Origin: Neisseria polysaccharea ATCC 43768
GTDB lineage: Bacteria > Pseudomonadota > Gammaproteobacteria > Burkholderiales > Neisseriaceae
Length of the DNA: 64,000 nucleotides
Direction of reading: 5' to 3'
Assembly (NCBI GenBank): GCA_000176735.1
Contig: ADBE01000060.1
Coordinates: 1 to 64,000, forward strand
The notes beneath the pieces were generated by a model. The model was not told the DNA's origin. It did not search any database and was given only the letters and a program-made list of their open reading frames with translations. Positions 1 to 9,225 of this stretch are shown here, piece after piece (positions within the stretch are counted from its first letter, which is position 1; the number at the start of each line of letters is the position of its first letter). The translations under genes were made by a program, and so were the position numbers.

Positions 1-389
1 AGGCGGCAGAACAAGGGTTAGCCCAAGCCCAATCGGATTTGGGTCTGATGTATTACAAAGGCGAAGGAGTCCGTCAAGACAATGCACAGGCAGTGCATTG
101 GTTTCGCAAGGCAGCAGAACAAGGGTTAGCCCAAGCCCAAAGTAATTTGGGTGTGATGTATGCACAAGGGCGAGGAGTCCGTCAAGACGATGCACAGGCA
201 GCGCAGTGGTTTCGCAAGGCTGCAGAACAAGAGTATGCCGATGCCCAAAATAATTTGGGTGTGATGTATGAACAAGGGCAAGGCGTGCTCCAAGACCTCG
301 CCCTTGCCCAAGAATGGTACGGTAAGGCTTGCGACAACGGAAACCAAGACGGCTGCGACAATTACCAACGCCTGAAGGCGGGTTATTGA
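1..389 (+). CDS. Sel1-like repeat protein, 5' end outside window
   Basis: The reading frame is open from base 3 to the stop at 387-389, so the gene starts upstream of the window. The visible part has three Sel1 (SLR) repeats of 36 residues, each with the pattern A-x-x-x-L-G-x-M-Y-x-x-G-x-G-V followed by A-x-x-W-[FY]-x-K-A. It ends in a short Cys-containing tail (ACDNGNQDGCDNY). Sel1 repeats are alpha-helical solenoids that mediate protein-protein contacts. In meningococci a Sel1 gene sits at this same place just before murD and has been linked to epithelial invasion; that is family knowledge, not seen here. The repeats are also near-identical at DNA level with a 108-bp period, so repeat number may vary between strains. 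Signal peptide and true length cannot be judged. Confidence 0.85.
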   Translation, partial: AAEQGLAQAQSDLGLMYYKGEGVRQDNAQAVHWFRKAAEQGLAQAQSNLGVMYAQGRGVRQDDAQAAQWFRKAAEQEYADAQNNLGVMYEQGQGVLQDLALAQEWYGKACDNGNQDGCDNYQRLKAGY

Positions 390-399
390 ACAGCCCGCG

Positions 400-411
400 A
401 TGCCGTCTGAA
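400..411 (+). repeat. DNA uptake sequence (12-mer DUS)
   Basis: Perfect ATGCCGTCTGAA between the Sel1 gene and murD. It has no inverted partner nearby, so it is unlikely to act as a terminator. Confidence 0.9.
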
Positions 412-474
412 AGCGGCTTGAGTAGGAGCGGACATCTTCCTGCTCAATATGATTTGTTTTAGGACAAAACCAAA

Positions 475-1812
475 ATGACTTTTCAAAATAAAAAAATCCT
501 CGTTGCCGGACTTGGCGGCACGGGTATTTCCATGATTGCCTACTTGCGCAAAAACGGCGCTGAGGTGGCCGCTTATGATGCGGAGTTGAAGCCCGAGCGC
601 GTGTCGCAAATCGGCAAGATGTTTGACGGGCTGGTGTTTTACACGGGCCGTCTGAAAGATGCGCTCTCCAACGGTTTCGATATTCTGGCGCTCAGTCCCG
701 GCATCAGTGAGCGTCAGCCGGATATCGAGGCGTTCAAGCAAAACGGCGGGCGCGTATTGGGCGACATCGAATTGCTGGCGGACATTGTGAACCACCGTGG
801 CGACAAGGTGATTGCGATTACCGGCAGCAACGGCAAAACCACGGTAACGAGCCTGGTCGGCTATCTCTGCATCAAGTGCGGGCTGGATACTGTCATCGCT
901 GGCAATATCGGCACGCCGGTTTTGGAGGCGGAATGGCAGCGTGAAGGCAAAAAGGCGGACGTGTGGGTGTTGGAGCTTTCCAGCTTCCAACTGGAAAACA
1001 CCGAAAGCCTGCGCCCGACTGCGGCGACGGTGCTGAACATTTCCGAAGACCATCTCGACCGCTACGATGACTTGCTCGACTACGCGCATACCAAGGATAA
1101 GATTTTCCGTGGCGATGGCGTGCAGGTTTTGAATGCGGACGATGCGTTCTGCCGCGCGATGAAGCGTGCCGGGCGCGAGGTAAAATGGTTTTCGTTGGAA
1201 CACGAAGCCGATTTTTGGTTGGAACGCGAGACGGGTACTTTGAAACAAGGCGATGAAGACTTGATTGCCACGCAAGACATTCCGTTGCAAGGCTTGCACA
1301 ACGCCGCCAACGTGATGGCTGCCGTCGCCTTGTGCGAGGCCGTCGGTTTGCCGCGTGAAGCATTGCTCGAACACGTTAAAACCTTCCAAGGCCTGCCGCA
1401 CCGCGTGGAAAAAATCGGCGAGAAAAACGGCGTGGTGTTCATCGACGACAGCAAAGGCACGAACGTCGGCGCGACCGCCGCCGCGATTGCCGGTTTGCAA
1501 AATCCGCTCTTCGTGATTTTGGGCGGCATGGGCAAAGGGCAGGACTTCACGCCCCTGCGCGATGCGCTTGCCGGCAAGGCAAAAGGTGTGTTCTTGATCG
1601 GTGTCGATGCGCCGCAAATCCGCCGCGATTTGGACGGCTGCGGTCTGAATATGACCGACTGCGCCACTTTGGAAGAAGCCGTTCAGACGGCATACGCCCA
1701 AGCTGAAGCGGGTGATATCGTGCTGCTCAGCCCCGCCTGCGCGAGCTTTGATATGTTCAAAGGCTATGCGCACCGTTCGGAAGTGTTTATCGAAGCGTTT
1801 AAGGCTTTGTGA
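475..1812 (+). CDS. murD: UDP-N-acetylmuramoylalanine--D-glutamate ligase MurD
   Basis: 445 residues, the usual MurD length. MurD adds D-glutamate to UDP-MurNAc-L-Ala in the cytoplasm, with ATP, during peptidoglycan precursor synthesis. An N-terminal Rossmann-like UDP-binding domain starts with [10 protein letters not shown] (residues 10-19). The Mur ligase ATP loop GSNGKTT lies at 117-123, followed by the central-domain motif SSFQLE and the SEDHLDRY segment. The C-terminal domain carries FIDDSKGTN and [11 protein letters not shown], typical of MurD. The ATG at 475 gives a complete N-terminus. It lies in the dcw cluster directly before ftsW, as in other neisseriae. Nothing unusual is seen. 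Confidence 0.97.
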   Translation: MTFQNKKILVAGLGGTGISMIAYLRKNGAEVAAYDAELKPERVSQIGKMFDGLVFYTGRLKDALSNGFDILALSPGISERQPDIEAFKQNGGRVLGDIELLADIVNHRGDKVIAITGSNGKTTVTSLVGYLCIKCGLDTVIAGNIGTPVLEAEWQREGKKADVWVLELSSFQLENTESLRPTAATVLNISEDHLDRYDDLLDYAHTKDKIFRGDGVQVLNADDAFCRAMKRAGREVKWFSLEHEADFWLERETGTLKQGDEDLIATQDIPLQGLHNAANVMAAVALCEAVGLPREALLEHVKTFQGLPHRVEKIGEKNGVVFIDDSKGTNVGATAAAIAGLQNPLFVILGGMGKGQDFTPLRDALAGKAKGVFLIGVDAPQIRRDLDGCGLNMTDCATLEEAVQTAYAQAEAGDIVLLSPACASFDMFKGYAHRSEVFIEAFKAL

Positions 1813-1948
1813 TACCGTCTGAAACGCAAACGCCGTCATTGTTGGGCGGCAAGTAAAGATTTAGAATATTGATTGGGGATGTATCGTATGTTCGGACGGC
1901 ATTATCTGCCGTCTGAAATTTTTGCCCTTTGCGGCAGGTGCAAACAGA

Positions 1949-3262
1949 ATGACAGGTGGTTTTTTGAAGATTTCGGAAGTATTGGTAAAAGTGGGCGACG
2001 GTGTCCACACTCTGCTGCTCGACAGGCCGATTGTGCGCGATGGCAGGAAATTCGACGCTCCGCTTTTGTGGATGGTGGTGCTGATGACGGCGTTCAGCCT
2101 GCTGATGATTTATTCAGCTTCTGTGTATTTGGCATCGAAGGAAGGCGGCGATCAGTTTTTCTATTTGACCAGACAGGCGGGGTTCGTCGTTGCCGGCCTT
2201 ATAGCGAGCGGTTTTTTATGGTTTCTTTGCAGGATGAGGACATGGCGGCGGCTTGTACCGTGGATTTTTGCCTTATCCGGCCTGTTGCTGGTAGTCGTAT
2301 TGATTGCCGGGCGCGAAATCAATGGCGCGACCCGTTGGATACCTTTGGGTCCGTTGAATTTCCAGCCGACCGAGCTGTTCAAGCTGGCGGTCATCCTTTA
2401 TTTGGCAAGCCTGTTCACGCGCCGTGAAGAAGTGTTGCGCAGCATGGAAAGTTTGGGTTGGCAGTCGATTTGGCGGGGGACGGCCAACCTGATTATGTCC
2501 GCCACCAATCCGCAGGCACGTCGTGAAACATTAGAAATGTACGGCCGTTTCCGGGCGATCATCCTGCCGATTATGCTGGTGGCGTTCGGTTTGGTGCTGA
2601 TAATGGTACAGCCGGATTTCGGTTCGTTTGTCGTCATTACCGTCATTACCGTTGGAATGCTGTTTCTGGCAGGATTGCCGTGGAAATATTTTTTCGTCCT
2701 GGTAGGCAGCGTCTTGGGTGGGATGGTGCTGATGATTACCGCCGCTCCCTACCGTGTGCAGCGGGTAGTGGCATTTTTGGACCCGTGGAAAGACCCGCAG
2801 GGTGCCGGCTACCAGCTTACCCACTCTCTGATGGCAATCGGGCGCGGAGAGTGGTTCGGTATGGGTTTGGGTGCGAGTTTGAGCAAACGCGGCTTTCTGC
2901 CGGAAGCGCATACCGATTTTATTTTTGCCATCATCGCCGAAGAATTCGGCTTCTTCGGCATGTGCGTGCTGATATTCTGTTACGGCTGGCTGGTGGTGCG
3001 GGCGTTTTCCATCGGCAAGCAGTCGCGCGATTTGGGTTTGACTTTCAACGCCTATATCGCTTCGGGTATCGGCATTTGGATCGGTATCCAAAGTTTCTTC
3101 AATATCGGTGTGAACATCGGTGCTTTGCCGACCAAAGGTCTGACGCTGCCGTTGATGTCCTATGGCGGTTCGTCAGTCTTTTTCATGCTGATCAGCATGA
3201 TGCTGCTGTTGCGTATAGATTATGAAAACCGCCAGAAAATGCGCGGTTACCGGGTGGAGTAA
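1949..3262 (+). CDS. ftsW: FtsW, lipid II polymerase / division SEDS protein
   Basis: 437 residues from the ATG at 1949, chosen because AGGTG lies about nine bases upstream; an in-frame TTG at 1922 would add nine residues with no better ribosome site. FtsW is the septal SEDS glycosyltransferase that polymerises lipid II with its partner PBP at the division site. About ten hydrophobic segments are visible. The SEDS signature is present near the C-terminus (GALPTKGLTLPLMSYGGSS), and the loop segment SLSKRGFLPEAHTDFIFAI matches the conserved periplasmic region. The gene ends three bases before murG, whose ribosome site GGAG lies inside the ftsW end, so the two are probably translationally coupled. 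A roughly 100-base gap after murD holds DUS-like sequence. Confidence 0.96.
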   Translation: MTGGFLKISEVLVKVGDGVHTLLLDRPIVRDGRKFDAPLLWMVVLMTAFSLLMIYSASVYLASKEGGDQFFYLTRQAGFVVAGLIASGFLWFLCRMRTWRRLVPWIFALSGLLLVVVLIAGREINGATRWIPLGPLNFQPTELFKLAVILYLASLFTRREEVLRSMESLGWQSIWRGTANLIMSATNPQARRETLEMYGRFRAIILPIMLVAFGLVLIMVQPDFGSFVVITVITVGMLFLAGLPWKYFFVLVGSVLGGMVLMITAAPYRVQRVVAFLDPWKDPQGAGYQLTHSLMAIGRGEWFGMGLGASLSKRGFLPEAHTDFIFAIIAEEFGFFGMCVLIFCYGWLVVRAFSIGKQSRDLGLTFNAYIASGIGIWIGIQSFFNIGVNIGALPTKGLTLPLMSYGGSSVFFMLISMMLLLRIDYENRQKMRGYRVE

Positions 3263-3265
3263 ATC

Positions 3266-4333
3266 ATGGGCAGTAAAACCTTTATGCTGATGGCGGGCGG
3301 AACGGGCGGACATATTTTCCCCGCGCTGGCGGTGGCGGATTCATTGCGCACGCGCGGCCATCATGTAATTTGGCTGGGCAGCAAGGATTCGATGGAAGAG
3401 CGCATCGTGCCGCAATATGACATCCTGCTCGAAATGCTGGCGATTAAAGGCGTGCGCGGCAACGGCATCAAACGCAAGCTGATGCTGCCGTTTACTTTGT
3501 ATCAAACCGTCCGCGAAGCGCAGCGGATTATCCGCAAACACCGTGTCGAGTGCGTTATCGGGTTCGGCGGTTTCGTTACCTTCCCCGGCGGTTTGGCGGC
3601 GAAGTTATTGGGCGTGCCGATTGTGATCCACGAGCAAAACGCCGTGGCAGGATTGTCCAACCGCCACCTGTCGCGCTGGGCGAAACGTGTGCTGTACGCT
3701 TTTCCGAAAGCGTTCAGCCACGAAGGCGGTTTGGTCGGCAACCCCGTCCGCGCCGATATTAGCAACCTGCCCGCGCCTTCCGAACGCTTCCAAGGGCGTG
3801 AAGGTCGTCTGAAAATTTTGGTGGTCGGCGGCAGTTTGGGCGCGGACGTTTTGAACAAAACCGTACCGCAGGCATTGGCTTTGCTGCCCGACAATGCGCG
3901 TCCGCAGATGTACCACCAATCGGGGCGCAACAAGCTGGGCAGCTTGCAGGCGGATTACGACGCGCTGGGCGTGAAAGCCGAATGCGTGGAATTTATTACC
4001 GATATGGTGTCCGCCTACCGCGATGCCGATTTGGTGATTTGCCGTGCTGGCGCGCTGACGATTGCCGAGTTGACGGCGGCGGGATTGGGTGCGTTGTTAG
4101 TGCCGTATCCTCACGCCGTTGATGACCATCAAACCGCCAACGCGCGTTTTATGGTGCAGGCGGAGGCGGGATTGCTGTTGCCGCAAACCCAGTTGACGGC
4201 GGAAAAACTCGCCGAGATTCTCGGCGGCTTAAACCGCGAAAAATGCCTCAAATGGGCAGAAAACGCCCGTACGTTGGCGCTGCCGCACAGTGCGGACGAC
4301 GTGGCGGAAGCCGCTATCGAGTGTACGGCATGA
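3266..4333 (+). CDS. murG: MurG, lipid II-forming N-acetylglucosaminyltransferase
   Basis: 355 residues, standard for MurG (GT28 family, GT-B fold). It transfers GlcNAc from UDP-GlcNAc to lipid I on the inner face of the cytoplasmic membrane, giving lipid II. The first glycine-rich loop GGTGGHIFPALAVA starts at residue 11, the second (VVGGSLGADVLN) is about residues 186-197, and the donor-binding segment CRAGALTIAEL is near residue 260. It starts three bases after ftsW. A DUS-pair hairpin follows the stop, so ftsW-murG probably ends a transcript here, with murC downstream having its own start. A variant uptake sequence AGGTCGTCTGAA lies inside the gene at 3802-3813. Confidence 0.97.
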   Translation: MGSKTFMLMAGGTGGHIFPALAVADSLRTRGHHVIWLGSKDSMEERIVPQYDILLEMLAIKGVRGNGIKRKLMLPFTLYQTVREAQRIIRKHRVECVIGFGGFVTFPGGLAAKLLGVPIVIHEQNAVAGLSNRHLSRWAKRVLYAFPKAFSHEGGLVGNPVRADISNLPAPSERFQGREGRLKILVVGGSLGADVLNKTVPQALALLPDNARPQMYHQSGRNKLGSLQADYDALGVKAECVEFITDMVSAYRDADLVICRAGALTIAELTAAGLGALLVPYPHAVDDHQTANARFMVQAEAGLLLPQTQLTAEKLAEILGGLNREKCLKWAENARTLALPHSADDVAEAAIECTA

Positions 4334-4358
4334 TGACATGATGCGATAAACGAAACAG

Positions 4359-4413
4359 ATGCCGTCTGAAAACCACGAAACCGGTTTCAGACGGCCTTAT
4401 ATTTTGTTTTTTC
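4359..4413 (+). terminator. DUS inverted-pair terminator after murG
   Basis: ATGCCGTCTGAAA (4359-4371) pairs with TTTCAGACGGC (4385-4395) over an 11-bp stem and is followed by a T-rich stretch up to 4413. This is the common neisserial use of paired DUS as a Rho-independent terminator. The rest of the gap up to murC (4414-4621) shows no gene. Confidence 0.75.
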
Positions 4414-4621
4414 TGGTGTTTCGGTATATGAAATCGAGTTTGAAAATGGGCAGGAAAGCAGGGTTTGCCGCTGGGTGCAGCCTTATTTTTAACTATATTG
4501 CCATCGATATGAAATCCTGTATGCCGAAACATCTGTAATTTACAAGAAAACTATGGCGTAGAAGCGGATAGCCCTTTAAAATAACGCCTTTACGCATCGA
4601 AATCCACCGGAACGCAACATT

Positions 4622-6031
4622 ATGATGAAAAATCGAGTGACCAACATCCATTTTGTCGGTATCGGCGGCGTCGGCATGAGCGGTATCGCCGAAGTCTTGC
4701 ACAATTTGGGCTTTAAAGTTTCCGGTTCGGATCAGGCGCGAAATGCCGCTACCGAGCATTTGAGCAGCCTAGGCATTCAAGTTTATCCCGGCCATACCGC
4801 AGAACACGTTAACGGTGCGGATGTTGTCGTTACCTCTACCGCCGTCAAAAAAGAAAATCCCGAAGTTGTCGCTGCGCTGGAGCAGCAAATCCCCGTCATT
4901 CCGCGCGCCTTGATGCTGGCGGAACTGATGCGCTTCCGTGACGGCATCGCCATCGCTGGTACGCACGGCAAAACTACGACCACCAGCCTGACCGCTTCTA
5001 TCCTCGGCGCGGCAGGACTCGACCCCACTTTCGTTATCGGCGGTAAACTCAATGCCGCAGGTACCAACGCCCGTTTGGGCAAAGGCGAATACATCGTCGC
5101 CGAAGCCGACGAATCCGATGCCTCTTTCCTACATCTAACCCCGATTATGTCCGTCGTCACCAATATCGACGAAGACCATATGGATACCTACGGACACAGC
5201 GTTGAAAAACTGCATCAGGCGTTTGTTGATTTTATCCACCGTATGCCGTTCTACGGCAAAGCGTTTTTGTGTATCGACAGCGAACACGTCCGCGCGATTT
5301 TGCCCAAAGTGAGCAAACCCTACGCCACCTACGGTTTGGACGATACCGCCGACATCTACGCCACCGACATCGAAAACGTCGGCGCGCAAATGAAATTCAC
5401 CGTCCATGTTCAAATGAAAGGACATGAGCAGGAGTCGTTTGAAGTTGTTTTGAATATGCCCGGCAGACACAACGTGCTGAACGCATTGGCAGCCATCGGC
5501 GTGGCGCTGGAAGTCGGCGCATCGGTTGAAGCGATCCAAAAAGGCTTGCTCGGCTTTGAAGGTGTCGGCCGCCGCTTCCAAAAATACGGCGACATCAAGT
5601 TGCCAAACGGCGGAACCGCGCTCTTGGTGGACGACTACGGACACCACCCCGTCGAAATGGCGGCAACCCTCGCCGCCGCACGCGGCGCGTATCCCGACAA
5701 ACGCCTGGTGCTCGCCTTCCAACCGCACCGTTATACCCGCACGCGCGATTTGTTTGAAGACTTTACCAAAGTACTCAATACCGTTGACGCGCTGGTGCTG
5801 ACCGAAGTTTATGCCGCCGGCGAAGAGCCGATTGCCGCCGCCGACTCCCGCGCCCTTGCACGCGCCATCCGCGTATTGGGCAAACTTGAGCCGATTTACT
5901 GCGAAAATGTTGCCGACCTGCCGCAAATGCTGCTGAATGTTTTGCAGGACGGCGATGTTGTGTTGAATATGGGCGCGGGAAGCATCAACCGCGTCCCCGC
6001 CGCGCTACTGGAATTGTCGAAACAGATTTGA
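4622..6031 (+). CDS. murC: UDP-N-acetylmuramate--L-alanine ligase MurC
   Basis: 469 residues, usual for MurC. It joins L-alanine to UDP-MurNAc with ATP, the first peptide step of the precursor. Visible motifs are the N-terminal [17 protein letters not shown], the ATP loop GTHGKTT (113-119), the central-domain [12 protein letters not shown], the segment [11 protein letters not shown], and the C-terminal [10 protein letters not shown] and [12 protein letters not shown] blocks. The ATG at 4622 is followed at once by a second ATG, and either could be used. It is the first gene of the murC-ddl-ftsQ-ftsA-ftsZ run, after a roughly 290-bp gap that contains a terminator. Confidence 0.97.
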   Translation: MMKNRVTNIHFVGIGGVGMSGIAEVLHNLGFKVSGSDQARNAATEHLSSLGIQVYPGHTAEHVNGADVVVTSTAVKKENPEVVAALEQQIPVIPRALMLAELMRFRDGIAIAGTHGKTTTTSLTASILGAAGLDPTFVIGGKLNAAGTNARLGKGEYIVAEADESDASFLHLTPIMSVVTNIDEDHMDTYGHSVEKLHQAFVDFIHRMPFYGKAFLCIDSEHVRAILPKVSKPYATYGLDDTADIYATDIENVGAQMKFTVHVQMKGHEQESFEVVLNMPGRHNVLNALAAIGVALEVGASVEAIQKGLLGFEGVGRRFQKYGDIKLPNGGTALLVDDYGHHPVEMAATLAAARGAYPDKRLVLAFQPHRYTRTRDLFEDFTKVLNTVDALVLTEVYAAGEEPIAAADSRALARAIRVLGKLEPIYCENVADLPQMLLNVLQDGDVVLNMGAGSINRVPAALLELSKQI

Positions 6032-6065
6032 GGCACACCCGCCTGACAGACGGAACATCATATAA

Positions 6066-6103
6066 AGGTCGTCTGAAACCGCAAATCAGGTTTCAGACGA
6101 CCT
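6066..6103. repeat. inverted pair of variant uptake sequence (AG-mucDUS type)
   Basis: AGGTCGTCTGAA at 6066-6077 faces its reverse complement ending at 6103, giving a hairpin of about 15 bp (AGGTCGTCTGAAACC / GGTTTCAGACGACCT). The core reads GTCGTCTGAA, not the usual GCCGTCTGAA; this form is known as the N. mucosa-type DUS dialect. It lies between murC and ddl with no T-run after it. Confidence 0.8.
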
Positions 6104-6144
6104 CTGGCAACAAGCATAAAGCAATCAGGAAAGAACAAAAAACA

Positions 6145-7059
6145 ATGCAGAATTTTGGCAAAGTGGCCGTATTGATGGGCGGTTTTTCCAGCGAACGAGA
6201 AATCTCGCTGGACAGCGGCACCGCCATTTTGAACGCCTTAAAAAGCAAAGGCATAGACGCACACGCCTTCGATCCTAAAGAAACGCCGTTATCCGAACTG
6301 AAGGAGCGGGGCTTTCAGACAGCATTCAACATCCTTCACGGTACTTACGGCGAAGACGGAGCTGTTCAGGGTGCATTGGAGCTGTTGGGCATTCCCTATA
6401 CCGGCAGCGGTGTCGCCGCATCCGCCATCGGCATGGACAAATACCGCTGCAAACTGATTTGGCAGGCATTGGGACTGCCCGTTCCCGAGTTCGCCGTCCT
6501 GCACGAAGACTCCGATTTTGATGCTGTCGAGCAGCAGCTCGGTTTGCCCATGTTCGTTAAACCGGCAGCCGAAGGCAGCAGCGTCGGCGTGGTGAAAGTC
6601 AAAGAAAAAGGCCGTCTGAAAAGCGTGTACGAAGAATTGAAACACCTTCAGGGCGAAATCATTGCCGAACGTTTTATCGGCGGCGGCGAATATTCCTGCC
6701 CCGTCCTGAACGGCAAAGGGCTGCCCGGCATACACATCATTCCCGCAACCGAGTTTTACGACTACGAAGCCAAGTACAACCGAGACGACACCATTTATCA
6801 ATGTCCTTCGGAAGATCTGACCGAAGCCGAAGAAAGCCTGATGCGCGAACTGGCGGTTCGCGGCGCGCAGGCAATCGGTGCGGAAGGCTGTGTGCGCGTC
6901 GATTTCCTCAAAGATACCGACGGCAAACTCTATCTGTTGGAAATCAACACCCTGCCCGGTATGACGAGCCATAGTTTAGTACCGAAATCCGCTGCCGTTA
7001 CGGGCGTGGGTTTTGCCGATTTATGTATTGAAATTTTGAAGACCGCACATGTGGGATAA
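6145..7059 (+). CDS. ddl: D-alanine--D-alanine ligase
   Basis: 304 residues from the ATG at 6145, which has CAGGAAAG upstream and starts the conserved KVAVLMGGFSSEREISL segment. An in-frame ATG at 6028 would add 39 residues that run through a DUS hairpin and is rejected. Ddl is an ATP-grasp enzyme that makes the D-Ala-D-Ala dipeptide for MurF. Conserved blocks include HGTYGEDGAVQGALELLG, PVFVKPA-type sequence (MFVKPAAEGSSVGVVKV) and the metal-binding LEINTLPGMTSHSLVP near the C-terminus. Its last eleven bases overlap the start of ftsQ, consistent with one transcript. Confidence 0.96.
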   Translation: MQNFGKVAVLMGGFSSEREISLDSGTAILNALKSKGIDAHAFDPKETPLSELKERGFQTAFNILHGTYGEDGAVQGALELLGIPYTGSGVAASAIGMDKYRCKLIWQALGLPVPEFAVLHEDSDFDAVEQQLGLPMFVKPAAEGSSVGVVKVKEKGRLKSVYEELKHLQGEIIAERFIGGGEYSCPVLNGKGLPGIHIIPATEFYDYEAKYNRDDTIYQCPSEDLTEAEESLMRELAVRGAQAIGAEGCVRVDFLKDTDGKLYLLEINTLPGMTSHSLVPKSAAVTGVGFADLCIEILKTAHVG

Positions 7060-7777
7060 TGCCGAAGCGATGGAACGGCTGACGCGCTGGCTGCTTGTCA
7101 TGATGGCGATGCTGCTTGCTGCGTCCGGGCTGGTTTGGTTTTACAATTCGAATCATCTGCCCGTCAAGCAGGTGTCGCTGAAGGGCAACCTGGTTTATTC
7201 CGATAAGAAGGCATTGGGCAGTTTGGCGAAAGAATACATCCATGGGAATATTTTGAGGACGGACATCAATGGCGCACAGGAGGCCTACCGCCGGTATCCA
7301 TGGATTGCGTCGGTCATGGTGCGCCGCCGTTTTCCCGATACGGTTGAGGTCGTCCTGACCGAGCGCAAGCCGATTGCACGTTGGGGCGATCATGCCTTGG
7401 TGGATGGCGAGGGAAATGTCTTTAAGGCACATTTAAACAGGCCAAGCCTGCCGGTATTCAGGGGCGCGGAAGGAACGTCTGCCGAAATGCTCCGCCGTTA
7501 TGACGAATTTTCGACTGTTTTGGCAAAACAGGGTCTGGGCATCAAAGAGATGACCTATACGGCACGTTCGGCGTGGAATGTCGTTTTGGACAACGGCATC
7601 ACCGTCAGGCTCGGTCGGGAAAACGATATAAAACGTCTCCGGCTTTTTACCGAGGCGTGGCAACATCTGTTGCGTAAAAATAAAAATCGGTTATCCTATG
7701 TGGATATGAGGTATAAGGACGGATTTTCAGTCCGCTATGCTTCTGACGGTTTACCCGAAAAAGAATCCGAAGAATAG
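7049..7777 (+). CDS. ftsQ: Cell division protein FtsQ
   Basis: 242 residues. FtsQ is a bitopic inner-membrane protein of the FtsQLB divisome subcomplex. There is a short cytoplasmic N-terminus, one transmembrane helix at about residues 13-31 (WLLVMMAMLLAASGLVWFY), then a POTRA domain starting VKQVSLKGNLVYSDKKAL, and the FtsQ/DivIB beta domain with the PDTVEVVLTERKPIARW segment. The ATG at 7049 overlaps the end of ddl. The gene is followed by an 85-base gap with one DUS before ftsA. The family role is well known; nothing odd is seen. Confidence 0.95.
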   Translation: MWDNAEAMERLTRWLLVMMAMLLAASGLVWFYNSNHLPVKQVSLKGNLVYSDKKALGSLAKEYIHGNILRTDINGAQEAYRRYPWIASVMVRRRFPDTVEVVLTERKPIARWGDHALVDGEGNVFKAHLNRPSLPVFRGAEGTSAEMLRRYDEFSTVLAKQGLGIKEMTYTARSAWNVVLDNGITVRLGRENDIKRLRLFTEAWQHLLRKNKNRLSYVDMRYKDGFSVRYASDGLPEKESEE

Positions 7778-7862
7778 TGGGAACAGGTATCGGACAGATT
7801 ACGGCCGTGCCGTCTGAAATGGTGCGACGCAAATTTCAATCAGTTTTAAGAGCAGACGAACA

Positions 7863-9107
7863 ATGGAACAGCAGAAAAGATACATCAACGTACTGGATAT
7901 CGGTACGTCTAAAGTCCTCGCACTGATCGGGGAAGTTCAAGATGACGACAAAATCAACATCGTCGGTTTGGGGCAGGCTCCTTCACGGGGCTTGCGCGCG
8001 GGCATGGTAACCAATATCGATGCCACCGTCCAAGCCATCAGGCAGGCGGTCAATGATGCCGAGCTGATGGCGGATACCAAAATTACCCACGTTACCACAG
8101 GTATCGCAGGCAACCACATCCGCAGTCTTAATTCGCAAGGTGTGGTTAAAATTAAAGACGGGGAAGTCACGCAGGCAGACATCGATCGCGCCATTGAAAC
8201 GGCAAAGGCAATCAATATCCCGCCCGATCAAAAAATTCTCGATGCCGTGGTTCAAGACTACATTATTGACACCCAACTTGGCGTGAGGGAGCCCATCGGT
8301 ATGAGCGGTGTGCGTTTGGATACGCGGGTGCACATCATTACCGGTGCAAGTACGGCAGTGCAGAATGTCCAAAAATGTATCGAGCAGTGCGGCTTGAAAA
8401 GCGATCAGATCATGCTTCAGCCGTTGGCAAGCGGGCAGGCGGTGCTGACTGAAGATGAAAAAGACCTCGGCGTATGCGTCATCGACATTGGTGGCGGAAC
8501 GACCGATATTGCCGTTTATATGAACGGCGCCATCCGCCATACGTCCGTCATTCCGGCCGGTGGTAATCTGATTACCAAAGATTTGTCCAAATCGTTGAGA
8601 ACACCTCTCGATGCCGCCGAGTACATTAAAATCCATTATGGCGTGGCATCATGCGATACGGAAGGCTTGGGTGAGATGATTGAAGTTCCGGGCGTGGGTG
8701 ATCGGACATCGCGTCAGGTTTCCAGTAAGGTTTTGGCAGCAATCATCAGCGCACGTATTCAGGAGATTTTTGGCGTAGTGCTGGGTGAGCTGCAAAAATC
8801 GGGTTTCCCCAAAGAAGTGCTGAATGCGGGTATCGTTCTGACCGGCGGTGTGTCCATGATGACCGGGATTGTGGAATTTGCCGAAAAAATCTTCGATCTG
8901 CCTGTACGCACCGGTGCACCCCAAGAAATGGGCGGTTTGTCCGACCGCGTCCGCACACCGCGCTTTTCTACCGCTATCGGGCTGCTTCATGCAGCATGCA
9001 AGTTGGAAGGAAACTTGCCGCAGCCGGAAAACGGTACAGTGCAAGAGAGGGAAGAGGGCGGCGGTTTGTTGGCAAGATTGAAGCGGTGGATTGAAAACAA
9101 CCTTTGA
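7863..9107 (+). CDS. ftsA: Cell division protein FtsA (actin-like membrane tether of FtsZ)
   Basis: 414 residues, usual length. FtsA is an actin-family ATPase that anchors FtsZ filaments to the membrane and recruits later divisome proteins. The N-terminal NVLDIGTSKVLALIGEV is the first phosphate-binding loop, CVIDIGGGTTDIAVY the second, and GIVLTGGVSMMTGI the adenosine motif. The C-terminus (LLARLKRWIENNL) is an amphipathic helix, the membrane-targeting sequence expected of FtsA. It is followed by 118 bases holding a hairpin and a promoter before ftsZ. Confidence 0.97.
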   Translation: MEQQKRYINVLDIGTSKVLALIGEVQDDDKINIVGLGQAPSRGLRAGMVTNIDATVQAIRQAVNDAELMADTKITHVTTGIAGNHIRSLNSQGVVKIKDGEVTQADIDRAIETAKAINIPPDQKILDAVVQDYIIDTQLGVREPIGMSGVRLDTRVHIITGASTAVQNVQKCIEQCGLKSDQIMLQPLASGQAVLTEDEKDLGVCVIDIGGGTTDIAVYMNGAIRHTSVIPAGGNLITKDLSKSLRTPLDAAEYIKIHYGVASCDTEGLGEMIEVPGVGDRTSRQVSSKVLAAIISARIQEIFGVVLGELQKSGFPKEVLNAGIVLTGGVSMMTGIVEFAEKIFDLPVRTGAPQEMGGLSDRVRTPRFSTAIGLLHAACKLEGNLPQPENGTVQEREEGGGLLARLKRWIENNL

Positions 9108-9133
9108 ACAGGTGGATTACCGTTTGACAGGTG

Positions 9134-9172
9134 AGAAGTATTTTGCCAGCAGCAAGATACTTCTTATATAAT
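9134..9172 (+). promoter_or_regulatory. Hairpin overlapping a sigma70-like promoter for ftsZ
   Basis: TTGCCA (9143-9148), an 18-base spacer and TATAAT (9167-9172) make a good sigma70 promoter about 50 bases before the ftsZ ATG. The same stretch is a 13-bp inverted repeat: AGAAGTATTTTGC (9134-9146) pairs with GCAAGATACTTCT (9152-9164) around a 5-base loop. Only an AT-rich segment follows, without a T-run. It could act as a weak terminator of ftsA transcripts, an operator, or a transcript hairpin. Several ftsZ promoters have been mapped in gonococci, so a promoter here is expected. Confidence 0.6.
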
Positions 9173-9225
9173 AAATAATAATTTATTTAAACCGTCCTCT
9201 GAAAGGGGCGAGCAGGAGTTTTTGA

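Noticed and set aside
1-389. Tandem repeats as a CRISPR or minisatellite array
   Set aside because: The 108-bp period corresponds exactly to 36-residue Sel1 repeats in an open frame.
1873-2427. 184-codon frame overlapping ftsW
   Set aside because: Same-strand shadow in another frame of ftsW; Arg/Cys-rich text.
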